Shown here: positions 43,454-52,836 of the stretch, in pieces
Numbering within the stretch: position 1 is the first letter of the stretch
Layout: each line of letters opens with the position of its first letter
Source of the DNA: Confluentibacter flavum
Lineage (GTDB): Bacteria > Bacteroidota > Bacteroidia > Flavobacteriales > Flavobacteriaceae
Direction of reading: 5' to 3'
Assembly: GCF_002843175.1 (NCBI RefSeq)
Contig: NZ_PJEO01000054.1
Coordinates: 62,001-126,000 of the forward strand
Length of the DNA stretch: 64,000 bases
Notes under the pieces: generated by a model
The model's input: the letters and a program-made list of their open reading frames with translations, nothing else
What the model was told of the DNA's origin: nothing
Databases searched by the model: none
Position numbers and translations under genes: made by a program

Positions 43454-45763
43454 ATGAAAAAATTGCTGTATTTTATTTCAATGCTGTTTTTTATAACTAG
43501 TATTTTTGCTCAAGAGCAACAGAAAACAGAACGAAAACTCGGACATACAAATACAAATAAATTCAGACAGTTAGATGATGAGTTTGCGTCTCCAAATCAG
43601 TACAGAACTGCTTCTGGAGCTCCGGGTTCTGCATATTACCAACAACAGGCCGATTATAAAATGGACATAGTTTTAGACGATAAAAACACTAAACTATCAG
43701 GTTTTGAAACAATTACTTATACAAATAATTCCCCAGACGAACTTAAATATCTTTGGGTTCAATTAGACCAAAATAAGAGGTCAAAAAACTCTCAAACCCC
43801 TTTAATTGAATCAACAGGCTTCGATCCTTATATTTTTCCAGACAAATTTGTTGAAAATTATTTGAAAGACCCGTTTGATGGCGGCTTCAATATTCAAGAG
43901 GTGAGTGATACTAACGGAACAGCTTTAAAATATATGGTAAATAATACCATGATGCGTATTGAATTGCTTAAACCCATGAAAACTGGTGATAAGTTTTCAT
44001 TTAATGTGAGATGGTGGTATAACATAAACGATCACGTGCCTTTAAGAGACCGATCTGGTTATGAATACTTTCCCAAAGATGGGAATAGGGTTTATGTCAT
44101 AGGGCAGTTTTATCCAAGAATGGCAGTGTATAACGATGTTGAAGGTTGGCAAAACATGCAATTTTTTGGTAATGATGAGTTTGCTTTGCCATTTGGTAAT
44201 TTTGAGGTTAACATTACGGTGCCTGCCGACCATATTTTAGATGGTACGGGAACGTTGATGAATAGAAAGGATGTCTTTTCTAAAACCATGATGGATCGTT
44301 ACGAACAAGCTAAGAAATCTTATGATGAACCTGTTTTAATTGTCACTCAAAAAGAAGCTGAAGCAGCTGAAAAAAGTTTTTCTACAGAAACAAAAACATG
44401 GAAATTATACGCAGAAAATGTTCGTGATTTTGCTTTTGCTACTTCTAGAAAATTTGTTTACGATATGATGGCCGTTAACATAGGAGATAAAGATGTTATG
44501 GCGGTATCAATGTACCCTAAAGAAGGTAATCCGCTTTGGGGAGATTGGTCAACTAAGGTGGTGGCAAGTACTTTAAAGACCTATTCTAATATGACGTTTG
44601 ATTATCCATACCACAAGGCTATATCGGTGCATGCCAAAAATCAGGGAATGGAGTATCCCATGATTTGTTGGAACTATGGTAGACCAAATGAAGACGGTAC
44701 TTACAGTGACCGTGTAAAGTATGGTATGTTTGGGGTAATTGTACATGAAATAGGCCATAATTTTTTCCCTATGATTGTTAATAGTGATGAGCGAAGATGG
44801 GCATGGATGGATGAAGGTCTCAATACTTTTCTTGAATACCTGGCGCAACAGGAATTTGGGAAACGTTATCCTTCAGCACTGTCACCACAACACAAAAACT
44901 TTCCTTCTGATGCTGGACCAGCACCTTTAATTATCCCCTACATGTCTGGAGATCAAGATTTAATAAACCCAATTATGTCTAAGGGGCAAAATATTGCAAC
45001 AAGAGAACTTGGTAATAATGCCTATTATAAGCCGGCAACCGCTCTTAACATCTTAAGGGAAACGGTTATGGGGCATGAACTTTTTGATTATGCTTTTAAG
45101 GAATATGCAAATCGATGGAAATTTAAGCACCCAACGCCTGAAGATTTTTTCCGTACTATGGAAGATGCTTCGGCCATGGATTTAGATTGGTACTGGCGCG
45201 GTTGGTTCTATACAACCGATTGGGTTGATATTGGTGTAAAAGATGTGAAAAAATATTATGTGTCCTCAAAACCTAATAAAGATATGAAGGATTATATGAA
45301 GGAGAGGGGACTTGTGGAAAGTGATTTACGCCCCTTGGTATATTTGGTTGAAGAAGGAAGTGAAGATTACAGTGATGATTTGAAAAAGGGCTCTTTAGCC
45401 GATAATTCAAAGGCGCTTAATGACTATTTTATGAATAATTTCACTCAAGCAGAGCTTAGTAAGTTAAAAACGCCTAAATATTTCTATAATATAACTTTTG
45501 AAAAACCAGGAGGCTTGGTTATGCCTATTATTGTTGAATATAAATATGCTGATGGAACTTCAAAAATGGAAACCTATCCTGCTGAAATTTGGAGACTTAA
45601 TGACAAAGAAGTTAAAAAAGCCATAGCTTCTGAAAAAGAAATTATTGGTATTGTTGTAGACCCGAATTTAGAAACTGCCGATATTGATCCATCCAATAAT
45701 TCATGGCCCAAACAGGTTCAAGAAAGTGATTTCGATACGTTTAAGGAGAAGGCAGGAAGCTAG
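43454..45763 (+). CDS. M1-family metallopeptidase, exported
   Basis: 769 aa with a signal peptide (ending SIFAQ). The gluzincin site HEIGH-x18-E is intact (VHEIGHNFFPM... WAWMDEGLN), and the substrate-binding GMEYP replaces the GAMEN of classic M1 aminopeptidases. The N-terminal beta domain (MDIVLDDKNTKLSGFETITYTN) is the M1 saddle. An aminopeptidase acting in the periplasm or at the surface is expected. A strong terminator follows the stop. Confidence 0.92.
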   Translation: MKKLLYFISMLFFITSIFAQEQQKTERKLGHTNTNKFRQLDDEFASPNQYRTASGAPGSAYYQQQADYKMDIVLDDKNTKLSGFETITYTNNSPDELKYLWVQLDQNKRSKNSQTPLIESTGFDPYIFPDKFVENYLKDPFDGGFNIQEVSDTNGTALKYMVNNTMMRIELLKPMKTGDKFSFNVRWWYNINDHVPLRDRSGYEYFPKDGNRVYVIGQFYPRMAVYNDVEGWQNMQFFGNDEFALPFGNFEVNITVPADHILDGTGTLMNRKDVFSKTMMDRYEQAKKSYDEPVLIVTQKEAEAAEKSFSTETKTWKLYAENVRDFAFATSRKFVYDMMAVNIGDKDVMAVSMYPKEGNPLWGDWSTKVVASTLKTYSNMTFDYPYHKAISVHAKNQGMEYPMICWNYGRPNEDGTYSDRVKYGMFGVIVHEIGHNFFPMIVNSDERRWAWMDEGLNTFLEYLAQQEFGKRYPSALSPQHKNFPSDAGPAPLIIPYMSGDQDLINPIMSKGQNIATRELGNNAYYKPATALNILRETVMGHELFDYAFKEYANRWKFKHPTPEDFFRTMEDASAMDLDWYWRGWFYTTDWVDIGVKDVKKYYVSSKPNKDMKDYMKERGLVESDLRPLVYLVEEGSEDYSDDLKKGSLADNSKALNDYFMNNFTQAELSKLKTPKYFYNITFEKPGGLVMPIIVEYKYADGTSKMETYPAEIWRLNDKEVKKAIASEKEIIGIVVDPNLETADIDPSNNSWPKQVQESDFDTFKEKAGS

Positions 45764-45787
45764 TTATTATCTTGCATAGACTTTATA

Positions 45788-45835
45788 AAATCTTGTTTGT
45801 TAATGTTTTTATTAATAAACAAGATTTTTTTTATT
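45788..45835 (+). terminator. Terminator of the M1 peptidase gene
   Basis: 17-bp stem (45788-45804 with 45811-45827, one G-U), short T loop, then eight Ts. Confidence 0.85.
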
Positions 45836-45860
45836 GTGTAGATGCAACTTCATATATTTG
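45834..45860 (+). promoter_or_regulatory. Promoter of tatA
   Basis: TTG (45834-45836), 16-bp spacer, TATATTTG (45853-45860). The -7 box ends only 4 bp before the GTG start codon of tatA. Confidence 0.65.
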
Positions 45861-45864
45861 TACT

Positions 45865-46152
45865 GTGATATTACAACCTACATTATTATTTATTAGCGGT
45901 GGCGAAATAGCATTCATACTATTTATAGCTGTTATGGTTTTTGGTGCCGATAAGTTACCAGAGATAGCTCGTGGCTTGGGAAAAGGCATGCGTGTTCTTA
46001 AAGATGCTACCAACGATATTAAGCATGAAATAACTAAAACCGCTGAGAAAAATGGTATCGACACCAGTATCACTAAAGATATCACCAAAGAACTTAATGA
46101 AGCTAAAGAGAATCTAGATGATTTTACAGGCTCAGTAAAGCGAAAGCTTTAA
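45865..46152 (+). CDS. tatA: Sec-independent translocase TatA/TatE family protein
   Basis: 95 aa from the GTG at 45865. One N-terminal membrane segment (GGEIAFILFIAVMVFGADKLPEIARGLGKGMRVLKDA) is the TatA signature of transmembrane helix, FGxxKLPE hinge and amphipathic helix; the tail is charged. The frame is open upstream to 45772, but that stretch contains the terminator and promoter, so GTG is the likely start. Tat export fits the Tat-type signal on the enzyme at 18986-20284. No tatC is in the window. Confidence 0.88.
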   Translation: MILQPTLLFISGGEIAFILFIAVMVFGADKLPEIARGLGKGMRVLKDATNDIKHEITKTAEKNGIDTSITKDITKELNEAKENLDDFTGSVKRKL

Positions 46153-46286
46153 ATCAGTTTTATTTTCTTCTCATTTATAGTGTTGTTCATCTATTAAACT
46201 TTTTTAAGGCACATTTTAACGATTTTTTTTAAACCTGTTTGTAAAATAAAATACTTTGGTAGTCCCAAATCTAATTTCACAAATAA

Positions 46287-48536
46287 ATGAAAACTAATCT
46301 ACTAATCTGTTTTCTATCCATTACTTCGTTGACCTATGGTCAAAGAGATAGAGAAATTATCAAGCAAATTGATAGTATAAACTCCACTGCTTTAATTTAT
46401 TACGATAATAATGACATTGTAAAATCTTTCAATGGATTTAATAAAGCAAAAGCATTATCAGAAACCATAGATGATCGTTATGGGAATGCCATTGCAAATT
46501 ATAATTTAGGCCATATTTACAATTTGATGCAAAATGATAATGCAGCAGAAAATTGTTATAAAGCCATGCTAAAATCTGCAAAGCATACCAAGGATGATTA
46601 TTTAATTGCTAATGCTTATATAAGTTTAGGGAAACTCTATAAAAACAATAAAGCATTTGAAAATGCGATTTCCTACTTTGAAAATGCATTAAAATATGGT
46701 TTGGATATTGTTAATGACAATGAAAAACAACAAATACAGCCTCTTTTATTTGATATTAGAATCAATTTAAGCGAAGCATTATTAAATAATAATCAGTTTG
46801 AACAAGCATTGATTAGTTTGTTGAAAGTTGAAGAAAGTTTAAAGAATAATACAGCAAGCACCTATTCAAAAGGGTATTTCAATTACATATACGGACTTTA
46901 TTTTGTTAAGCAAGATTTATATAATAATGCGAATTCCAGATTTAAAGAAGCCATAACGTTATTGGAAGAAGATAATAAAAATTTAAAACTTTTAAGTAAA
47001 GCCTACGAGGAGTTGTCTTTGTCAGCAGCTAAATCTGGAAATAATGAAGAAGCCTACGTGGCTTTATTAAAACATAATAATTACAGAGAGAGGTTTTTAA
47101 ATGAAGAGAAATTAAAAGAAGATTTAGTTACTAAATCCAAATTTCTTATTGAAGATTATAAAAACAATGCACATCTTGCTAATATTGAAAAACTCGAGCA
47201 ACAACAAGCAAATAATAAGATTAAAATGGTAAACCTTATTATTTCCATCACGTTATCTTTGTTGTTCGCTTCATTAATTACGTTGTATGTAAGTTATACT
47301 TCCAAAAGAAAATTAAGCAAGACTCTAGAGATTCGTAATAGTGAACTGGAAATAACCAAAGAGCAAGCTCTGAAATCCTCAGAATTAAAATCAAAATTTA
47401 TTTCTAATGTATCACACGAATTAAGAACTCCTTTGTACGGTGTTGTTGGCATAACATCACTTTTGCTTAGCAATAATAATTTGAGCTATAGAGATACCAA
47501 ATTGTTGAAATCTTTAAAATACTCGGGGGATTATCTTTTGAATTTAATAAATGATATTTTACAAGTAAGTAAAATGGAAAACCAAAAAGTAGAATTGAAA
47601 AACACATCCGTTAATGTAAAAGATTTATTAGAAAGTATTGCAAATACATTTGAATACAGACTTCAAGAAACCAATAACAAAATTAAAATCTACATTGATA
47701 ATTATGTGCCAGAATATATTAAATGTGACAATGTTAGGTTGTCTCAGGTTTTAATTAATTTAATTGGTAACAGTGTGAAATTCACAGAAAGTGGCACTAT
47801 TAATTTAAGAGCCAGATTATTGAATATAGATAATAACCAAGTTGGATTGCGTTTTGAAGTAGAAGATGACGGTATAGGAATACCTGAAGAAAAGTTTGCC
47901 ACCATATTTAATAACTTCTCACAATTAGAAGCCGAAAACAATTTTAATTATCAAGGCACTGGTTTGGGACTTTCCATAACGAAAAAATTAATTGAGCTAT
48001 TTGAGAGTAAAATTGAACTTGAAAGTGAAGTTGGTAAAGGATCGAAATTTAGCTTTAACGTGAATTTTGAAATAGATAACAACAGGACGAATAGTATTTC
48101 TGATTCTGATAATAAACCAAACAGTTTAATTTCTGAAACTAAAAAGCGCAGGATTCTAGTTGCTGAGGACAACAAAATAAACCAGATTGTAACAAAAAAC
48201 CTGTTAAATAAAGAAGGTTATCTATGTACCATTGTTAACAATGGATTGGAAGCCATTGAGGAAATAAAAAATAATAATTTTGACCTTATTTTAATGGACA
48301 TCAATATGCCCTTAATGAATGGAAATGAAGCTACTATGGCCATTAGGAAATTTAATGATACCATCCCAGTTATAGCGTTGACGGCTGCAGATATTGAAGA
48401 TGTTAAAGAAGATCATAAAAATATAGGTTACGATGATATTATTACCAAGCCATTTGATAATTATGAGTTTTTTCAAATTCTTTCAGCCAATATTAATAAA
48501 CAAAGAGAAATCACTAAATTTATTAAGGCTTCTTAA
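46287..48536 (+). CDS. TPR-containing hybrid histidine kinase (1)
   Basis: 749 aa: signal peptide (1-~18), TPR-like repeats (~40-270: AIANYNLGHIYNLMQ, LIANAYISLGKLYKN), a coiled stretch, one membrane segment (~316-337), HisKA with His377 in SNVSHELRTP, HATPase with NLIGNSVKF, DDGIGIP and GTGLGLSI, then a receiver domain with Asp671 (LILMDINMP) and ITKPF. No output domain follows the receiver, so the phosphoryl group must pass to another protein. The periplasmic TPR array is the likely sensor. Same design and length as the kinase at 55152-57401. Confidence 0.92.
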   Translation: MKTNLLICFLSITSLTYGQRDREIIKQIDSINSTALIYYDNNDIVKSFNGFNKAKALSETIDDRYGNAIANYNLGHIYNLMQNDNAAENCYKAMLKSAKHTKDDYLIANAYISLGKLYKNNKAFENAISYFENALKYGLDIVNDNEKQQIQPLLFDIRINLSEALLNNNQFEQALISLLKVEESLKNNTASTYSKGYFNYIYGLYFVKQDLYNNANSRFKEAITLLEEDNKNLKLLSKAYEELSLSAAKSGNNEEAYVALLKHNNYRERFLNEEKLKEDLVTKSKFLIEDYKNNAHLANIEKLEQQQANNKIKMVNLIISITLSLLFASLITLYVSYTSKRKLSKTLEIRNSELEITKEQALKSSELKSKFISNVSHELRTPLYGVVGITSLLLSNNNLSYRDTKLLKSLKYSGDYLLNLINDILQVSKMENQKVELKNTSVNVKDLLESIANTFEYRLQETNNKIKIYIDNYVPEYIKCDNVRLSQVLINLIGNSVKFTESGTINLRARLLNIDNNQVGLRFEVEDDGIGIPEEKFATIFNNFSQLEAENNFNYQGTGLGLSITKKLIELFESKIELESEVGKGSKFSFNVNFEIDNNRTNSISDSDNKPNSLISETKKRRILVAEDNKINQIVTKNLLNKEGYLCTIVNNGLEAIEEIKNNNFDLILMDINMPLMNGNEATMAIRKFNDTIPVIALTAADIEDVKEDHKNIGYDDIITKPFDNYEFFQILSANINKQREITKFIKAS

Positions 48537-48543
48537 AGAGTGT

Positions 48544-49191
48544 TTATAGAGCTACTTTCCGACTGATAGTTAAACCATCCCTTATTGGTAGAATAACGGT
48601 TTCTACACGTTTGTCTTCTTTTAAAAGCGAATTGTATTCTAATAGCGCTTTTGTTGCCGTGTCATCTTTTTTTATAGGTTCAATGACTTTACCGCTCCAT
48701 AAAACATTGTCAGATAATAAAATGCCTCCTATATTCAGTTTGTTAATAATCACATTAAAATAGATTGGGTAATTGTCTTTGTCGGCATCAATAAAAATCA
48801 AATCGAATGTTTCATCCAATTTTGGTATGATTTCCAAGGCATTTCCCAAATGCTGAAAAATTTGTTTTCCGTAATCAGATTTATCAAAATATTTTCTTTG
48901 AAAATCAATCAGTTCTTCATTAATATCTATGGTGTGCAATGCTCCCGAAGTTTGCATGCCCTCCGCTAAACATAAAGCGGAATAACCCGTATAAGTACCG
49001 ATTTCCAAGATGTTTTTCGGGTTTACCAATTTAGAAATAATACTAAGCAACCTCCCTTGATAATGACCGCTTAGCATGCGTGGCTGCAATATTTTTTGAT
49101 AGGTTTCCCTACTAAGTTGTTGTAACAGTTCTGGTTCGTCTTCAGAATGTTTTACAACATAATTATCTAATTCTTCTGGGATAAAATACAT
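48544..49191 (-). CDS. SAM-dependent O-methyltransferase (caffeoyl-CoA type)
   Basis: 215 aa, COG4122-like O-methyltransferase. VLEIGTYTGYSALCLAEGM is the SAM-binding glycine loop, LIFIDADKDNY holds the metal/catalytic Asp, and LSDNVLWSGKV is the third family motif. The substrate is probably a catechol-type hydroxyl, but is not known in bacteria of this group. Starts 2 bp after the SDR gene on the same strand, so the two are co-transcribed. Confidence 0.9.
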   Translation of the reverse strand: MYFIPEELDNYVVKHSEDEPELLQQLSRETYQKILQPRMLSGHYQGRLLSIISKLVNPKNILEIGTYTGYSALCLAEGMQTSGALHTIDINEELIDFQRKYFDKSDYGKQIFQHLGNALEIIPKLDETFDLIFIDADKDNYPIYFNVIINKLNIGGILLSDNVLWSGKVIEPIKKDDTATKALLEYNSLLKEDKRVETVILPIRDGLTISRKVAL

Positions 49192-49193
49192 AT

Positions 49194-49976
49194 TTAAAGG
49201 CTTTTTGTTCTGCCGCCATCAACAGGCAAATTAATACCATTAATATAATTGGCCGCTTCACTTGCTAAAAAAACAACAGCATTCGCGATTTCTTCGGGTG
49301 TTGCAAATCGTTTTGCTGGTGAATAACTTTTCATGATTTCTGTCATTTCGTCAATGGAAGTGCCTTCGTTTTTTGCTTTTATTTTTATTATTTCAGCGAT
49401 GCGTTCAGTATCGGTAAAACCAGGAAGCACATTGTTTACCGTAATTCCCATGGCACCAACTTCGCTAGCTAATGTCTTACTCCAATTACCAACGGCTGCT
49501 CTTATGGTATTACTAACACCAAGTCCGGGAATAGGTTCTTTAACAGACGTTGAAATGATATTTATAATTCTGCCAAAGCCTTCCGTTTTCATAAAAGGAA
49601 TAAGTGCTTGAGCCAATAAATGGTTGCACTTTATATGTTGTGTGAATGCATTTTCAAATTCTGAAATCGAAGCATCCAAGATAGTGCCACTTTTAGGGCC
49701 ACCAGTATTATTGACTAAAATGTGAAATCCATGGTTTTTTTGAATGAATGAAACTACTTTAGAATGTAAAATATCAGGATTTGAAAAGTCTGCCACAATG
49801 TAATTGTGATTTTCAGGATTGGGTAATTCTGATAAAACCTGCTTTAATTTGTCTTCATTTCGAGCTGCCAAAGTAACATGAACACCTTCTAGGGCTAATG
49901 CTATTGCTGTAGCTTTTCCGATGCCTTGAGTGCTTCCGCAAACCAAAGCATACTTATTTTTTAAATTTAAATTCAT
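49194..49976 (-). CDS. Atypical SDR without the YxxxK motif
   Basis: 260 aa. The cofactor loop CGSTQGIGKATA and NNTGG are normal for an SDR, and IISTSV holds the catalytic-Ser region. Where Tyr-x-x-x-Lys is expected the protein reads GLGVSNTIRAAVGNWSK, so Tyr is absent. I recall a subfamily annotated as FabG-like reductases with this LSN.R pattern. Catalysis by the usual mechanism is unlikely. In one unit with the O-methyltransferase. Confidence 0.85.
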   Translation of the reverse strand: MNLNLKNKYALVCGSTQGIGKATAIALALEGVHVTLAARNEDKLKQVLSELPNPENHNYIVADFSNPDILHSKVVSFIQKNHGFHILVNNTGGPKSGTILDASISEFENAFTQHIKCNHLLAQALIPFMKTEGFGRIINIISTSVKEPIPGLGVSNTIRAAVGNWSKTLASEVGAMGITVNNVLPGFTDTERIAEIIKIKAKNEGTSIDEMTEIMKSYSPAKRFATPEEIANAVVFLASEAANYINGINLPVDGGRTKSL

Positions 49977-50068
49977 AATTTTGTTTATAACAAAAATAAG
50001 AAATGGTCAGTAGAATTTACCTTTACTTCCATATTCATTTTTTGTATATTTATTTAAACTTTTAAAAA

Positions 50069-50311
50069 ATGAGCAAAATCAAAGAATACTCAAACGGAGA
50101 AGTCACCATAGTTTGGGAGCCCGAAAAATGTACACATTCGGCTATTTGTGCCAAAGGATTGCCAAAGGTATTTAAACCTAGGGAACGTCCATGGATTACT
50201 ATGGAAGCTGCATCAACCGAGGCGTTGGTAAATCAAATAAAACAATGTCCATCTGGTGCTTTGGATTATTATATGAATGGAGAAGTTCATAAAGAAGCGG
50301 AGCATCTGTAA
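50069..50311 (+). CDS. Small Fe-S protein (divergent 4Fe-4S mono-cluster, Fer4_19)
   Basis: 80 aa. VTIVWEPEKCTHSAICAKGLPKVF with the later QIKQCPSGALDYY is the Fer4_19 pattern, with three Cys in place (two spaced C-x5-C and a third in CPSGA). These small ferredoxin-like proteins are of unknown electron partner. It is divergent from the SDR gene, 92 bp away. A terminator follows at 50396. Confidence 0.85.
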   Translation: MSKIKEYSNGEVTIVWEPEKCTHSAICAKGLPKVFKPRERPWITMEAASTEALVNQIKQCPSGALDYYMNGEVHKEAEHL

Positions 50312-50395
50312 ATTAAAATAGAGATTATTGATAATGGTGATTAAATGATTTGCAACAAGTTTAATTGCAACGGTACATTATATTGGGTGAAAAAG

Positions 50396-50428
50396 AAAAG
50401 CTCTTTAACTATTGGTTAAAGAGCTTTT
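50396..50428. terminator. Terminator after the Fer4_19 gene
   Basis: 14-bp perfect stem (50396-50409 with 50415-50428) around TATTG. It may serve both the Fer4_19 gene (plus) and the lipoprotein gene at 50510 (minus). Confidence 0.75.
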
Positions 50429-50509
50429 AAATATATATAGACGCTTAAAGCGGGATATTTATAATTATATACGATTGAAGATTGAGTTTGGATTATTTTC
50501 CCAAAAAAA

Positions 50510-51178
50510 TTATTCTAATGTTACTTTTATATTCGTAAAGTTTATATTCATACCATTAGCCATTTTATGTTCTGTGGCTAATTTTAGGCCGTTATAAACT
50601 TGATAAGTTTCAAAGGTGTTTATAAGGGAAGGGTTTTCGCTATTGCCTCTTCTAAACACCCATTCTTTGATTAAATAATCGTCTCCATAATATAAATCGT
50701 AAGCATCTCCAGGTGTGTAGCCACCACCATCACTTGGATACGTCAATGTAATTTTATTCATTTGTGTTTTGCTTATCGGTGATTCAGCTTTAATAGGCGC
50801 CGAAATGGTTGTATTTTTATCCCAAACCAATTGAAATGGTATAAGCAGCCAAAACTTATCATTGATAAAGCTTTTATCTAGATTTATTTTTATTGAATCT
50901 ATTTTGGTTCTGTTATAATTGACAATGGAATCTTTGTCTGCTAAAAAAGATACATTGCTATTTTTTGGTTCCCAAACCCATGAACGTTCGCTATGGCTAC
51001 TGTCTTTATCTACATTAAAAGTAAACTCAATTTTTGAAACGTTTTTCCAATGTTCGTAACCATGAGAATTAGCAATTTTTTCAGCTATGGTCAATTCTTT
51101 GGGTTCACTCACATTTTTTTGATTTTCTTTACAAGAAAAACATAGTGTTGTTAAGATAATTAAAATAGCATTTTTCAT
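50510..51178 (-). CDS. Hypothetical lipoprotein (DUF6503-like)
   Basis: 222 aa. Signal with lipobox CFSC (Cys at residue 16). The mature part starts IAEKIANSHGYEHWKNVSKIEFTFNVDKD and has RSWVWEPKNSNVSFL, which I recall from a flavobacterial lipoprotein family (DUF6503); the identification is from memory and not certain. Beta-rich, no catalytic motif. Starts 4 bp after msrA on the same strand. Confidence 0.7.
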   Translation of the reverse strand: MKNAILIILTTLCFSCKENQKNVSEPKELTIAEKIANSHGYEHWKNVSKIEFTFNVDKDSSHSERSWVWEPKNSNVSFLADKDSIVNYNRTKIDSIKINLDKSFINDKFWLLIPFQLVWDKNTTISAPIKAESPISKTQMNKITLTYPSDGGGYTPGDAYDLYYGDDYLIKEWVFRRGNSENPSLINTFETYQVYNGLKLATEHKMANGMNINFTNIKVTLE

Positions 51179-51182
51179 TGAT

Positions 51183-51839
51183 TTAGTGATTTTCTTTTAG
51201 TAATTCTGTTGGGAAATTAGCTTTAAAACGTTTTAATCTAGGGATGGACACGTTTCTTATATAACTATTGTTTGGGTGAAGCTTTTCATAATTTTGATGA
51301 TAATCTTCAGCTATCCAAAACTTTTGGAAGGGGTATACTTCGGCAGCAATGTTTGCATTTAATTTTTTTGCCAACGCTTCTTTCTTTTTTAAAATGATTT
51401 GTTTTTGCTCGTCGTTTTGATAAAAAATAATGGAGCGATACTGCGAACCATTATCTGGGCCTTGTCCATTAACCTGTGTTGGGTTTTGAGAAGCAAAGTA
51501 AGCATCTACCAAGGTTTCAAAACTTACTATCTTTGGATCATAAATAATTTCAACACTTTCTGCATGACCTGTTCTTCCAGTATTACTGCTTTCATAAGTG
51601 GGGTTGTTGGTATGGCCGCCAGAATATCCACTTATGGACTCGTCAACACCTTTAATGCTTTCATATACGGCTTCTACGCACCAAAAACAACCACTAGCAA
51701 AGTAGGCACGATCTTTGCCATTTTGAATGGGTACTTGAACAGGTTTAGCATCTATAACTTTTTGAACTTGATTGTTTTGGGCTTTGTTTTGGCAACTGAA
51801 TAAAATGGTAAGCGCTATGGCTGATATGATATTTTTCAT
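51183..51839 (-). CDS. msrA: Peptide methionine-S-sulfoxide reductase MsrA, lipoprotein form
   Basis: 218 aa from the ATG at 51839 (the frame is open to 51932). The active site GCFWC puts the catalytic Cys at 51; YSGGHTNNPTYE, TGHAESVEIIYDP, and QYRSIIFY are intact MsrA motifs. The N-terminus is a signal with lipobox LFSC (Cys16), so this is an envelope-located repair enzyme for oxidised methionine. It shares its leader with the lipoprotein gene at 36555. Co-transcribed with the downstream lipoprotein. Confidence 0.93.
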   Translation of the reverse strand: MKNIISAIALTILFSCQNKAQNNQVQKVIDAKPVQVPIQNGKDRAYFASGCFWCVEAVYESIKGVDESISGYSGGHTNNPTYESSNTGRTGHAESVEIIYDPKIVSFETLVDAYFASQNPTQVNGQGPDNGSQYRSIIFYQNDEQKQIILKKKEALAKKLNANIAAEVYPFQKFWIAEDYHQNYEKLHPNNSYIRNVSIPRLKRFKANFPTELLKENH

Positions 51840-51984
51840 ATGTAAATATTTATTGTTTTTTTGGTCATATGGTATCGCCTTATTTTTATTGGTTTTTGTT
51901 TGCAACAAACTTGTTGTCAATGGCGATTTCATAATAAGTTTTTTTAACTAGTCGTATAAAATTAGAAAACCTTTTTATTTTTAA

Positions 51985-52002
51985 TTGTGAAAGTTTTCAC
52001 AA
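51985..52002. promoter_or_regulatory. Inverted repeat TTGTGAAA-GT-TTTCACAA
   Basis: 8-bp perfect arms around GT, 146 bp upstream of the msrA start and just beyond the terminator of the coiled-coil gene. It looks like a dimer-binding operator. No regulator is assigned. Confidence 0.35.
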
Positions 52003-52035
52003 AATAAAAAAGCCTTCATAATTTATGAAGGCTTT
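52003..52035 (-). terminator. Terminator of the Nif3/coiled-coil unit
   Basis: 12-bp perfect stem (52009-52020 with 52024-52035), loop ATT, T run on the minus strand. It starts 21 bp after the coiled-coil gene stop. Confidence 0.8.
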
Positions 52036-52056
52036 AGACATATAGTTTTTAATGGA

Positions 52057-52833
52057 TTAAAATTTTGAAAACAATTTTGCCATTTTTTCTTTTTGTTCTT
52101 CTGCTAAAACAGCGTCAACTAAAATTCTACCACTATGCTCATCTGTAATTACTTTTTTGCGAGAAGCAATTTCTACTTGTATTTGTGGTGGAATGGTAAA
52201 AAACGAACCTCCAGAAGCACCTCTTTCAATAGCGACTACCGCTAAACCGTTTTTTACATTTTTACGAATTCTATCGTAAGCAGCAACTAAACGCTCTTCA
52301 ATTTGTTCTTTGTAATCTTCAGATTTTGAAATTAAAGCTTGTTCTTCTTTTTCAGTTTCGGCTAAAATAGCATCAAGCTCACTCTTTTTGTGTTTAAGGT
52401 GATTTTCACGCTCTTTTAAACGCTCTTTGGTTTCGGATATAACCTCTTTTTTTTGTTCGATTTGAGACTTATATTCTTTAATGTGCTTATCAGCTAGTTG
52501 AATTTCCAATTCCTGAAATTCTATTTCTTTAGTAAGCGAGTTGAACTCTCGGTTATTTCTAACGTTCTTCTGTTGCTCAGCATACTTTTTCATTAAAGAT
52601 TTAGATTCTTCGATAAGATTCTTTTTAGAAACAATATCATTATCTATGACTTGCAAACTAGATACAAGTTTTTCTAATCTTATATTCAGTCCAGCAACTT
52701 CATCTTCTAAATCACGAACTTCTAATGGAAGTTCTCCACGAACATTTCTTATTTCATCTATGCGGGAATCGATGAGTTGTAAATCGTATAAAGCTCTTAG
52801 GCGCTCTTCAACAGTTTGTTCTTTTTTAGCCAT
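52057..52833 (-). CDS. Coiled-coil protein of the zinc-ribbon (CdsZ-like) family, Cys lost
   Basis: 258 aa. Residues ~20-180 are one long coiled coil (LRLEKLVSS..., EIEFQELEIQLADKHIKEYKSQ). The C-terminus ASGGSFFTIPPQIQVEIASRKKVITDEHSGRILVD aligns with the C4 zinc ribbon of the family, but all four Cys are replaced (Gly-Ala-Ser-Gly-Gly-Ser and Glu-His-Ser-Gly). Function is poorly known; the pairing with a Nif3-like gene 3 bp upstream is a conserved context. Confidence 0.85.
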   Translation of the reverse strand: MAKKEQTVEERLRALYDLQLIDSRIDEIRNVRGELPLEVRDLEDEVAGLNIRLEKLVSSLQVIDNDIVSKKNLIEESKSLMKKYAEQQKNVRNNREFNSLTKEIEFQELEIQLADKHIKEYKSQIEQKKEVISETKERLKERENHLKHKKSELDAILAETEKEEQALISKSEDYKEQIEERLVAAYDRIRKNVKNGLAVVAIERGASGGSFFTIPPQIQVEIASRKKVITDEHSGRILVDAVLAEEQKEKMAKLFSKF

Positions 52834-52836
52834 ACT

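Noticed and set aside
50412-50597. 61-codon plus-strand ORF
   Set aside because: It begins inside a terminator stem and overlaps the opposite-strand lipoprotein gene; no domain or start signal supports it.
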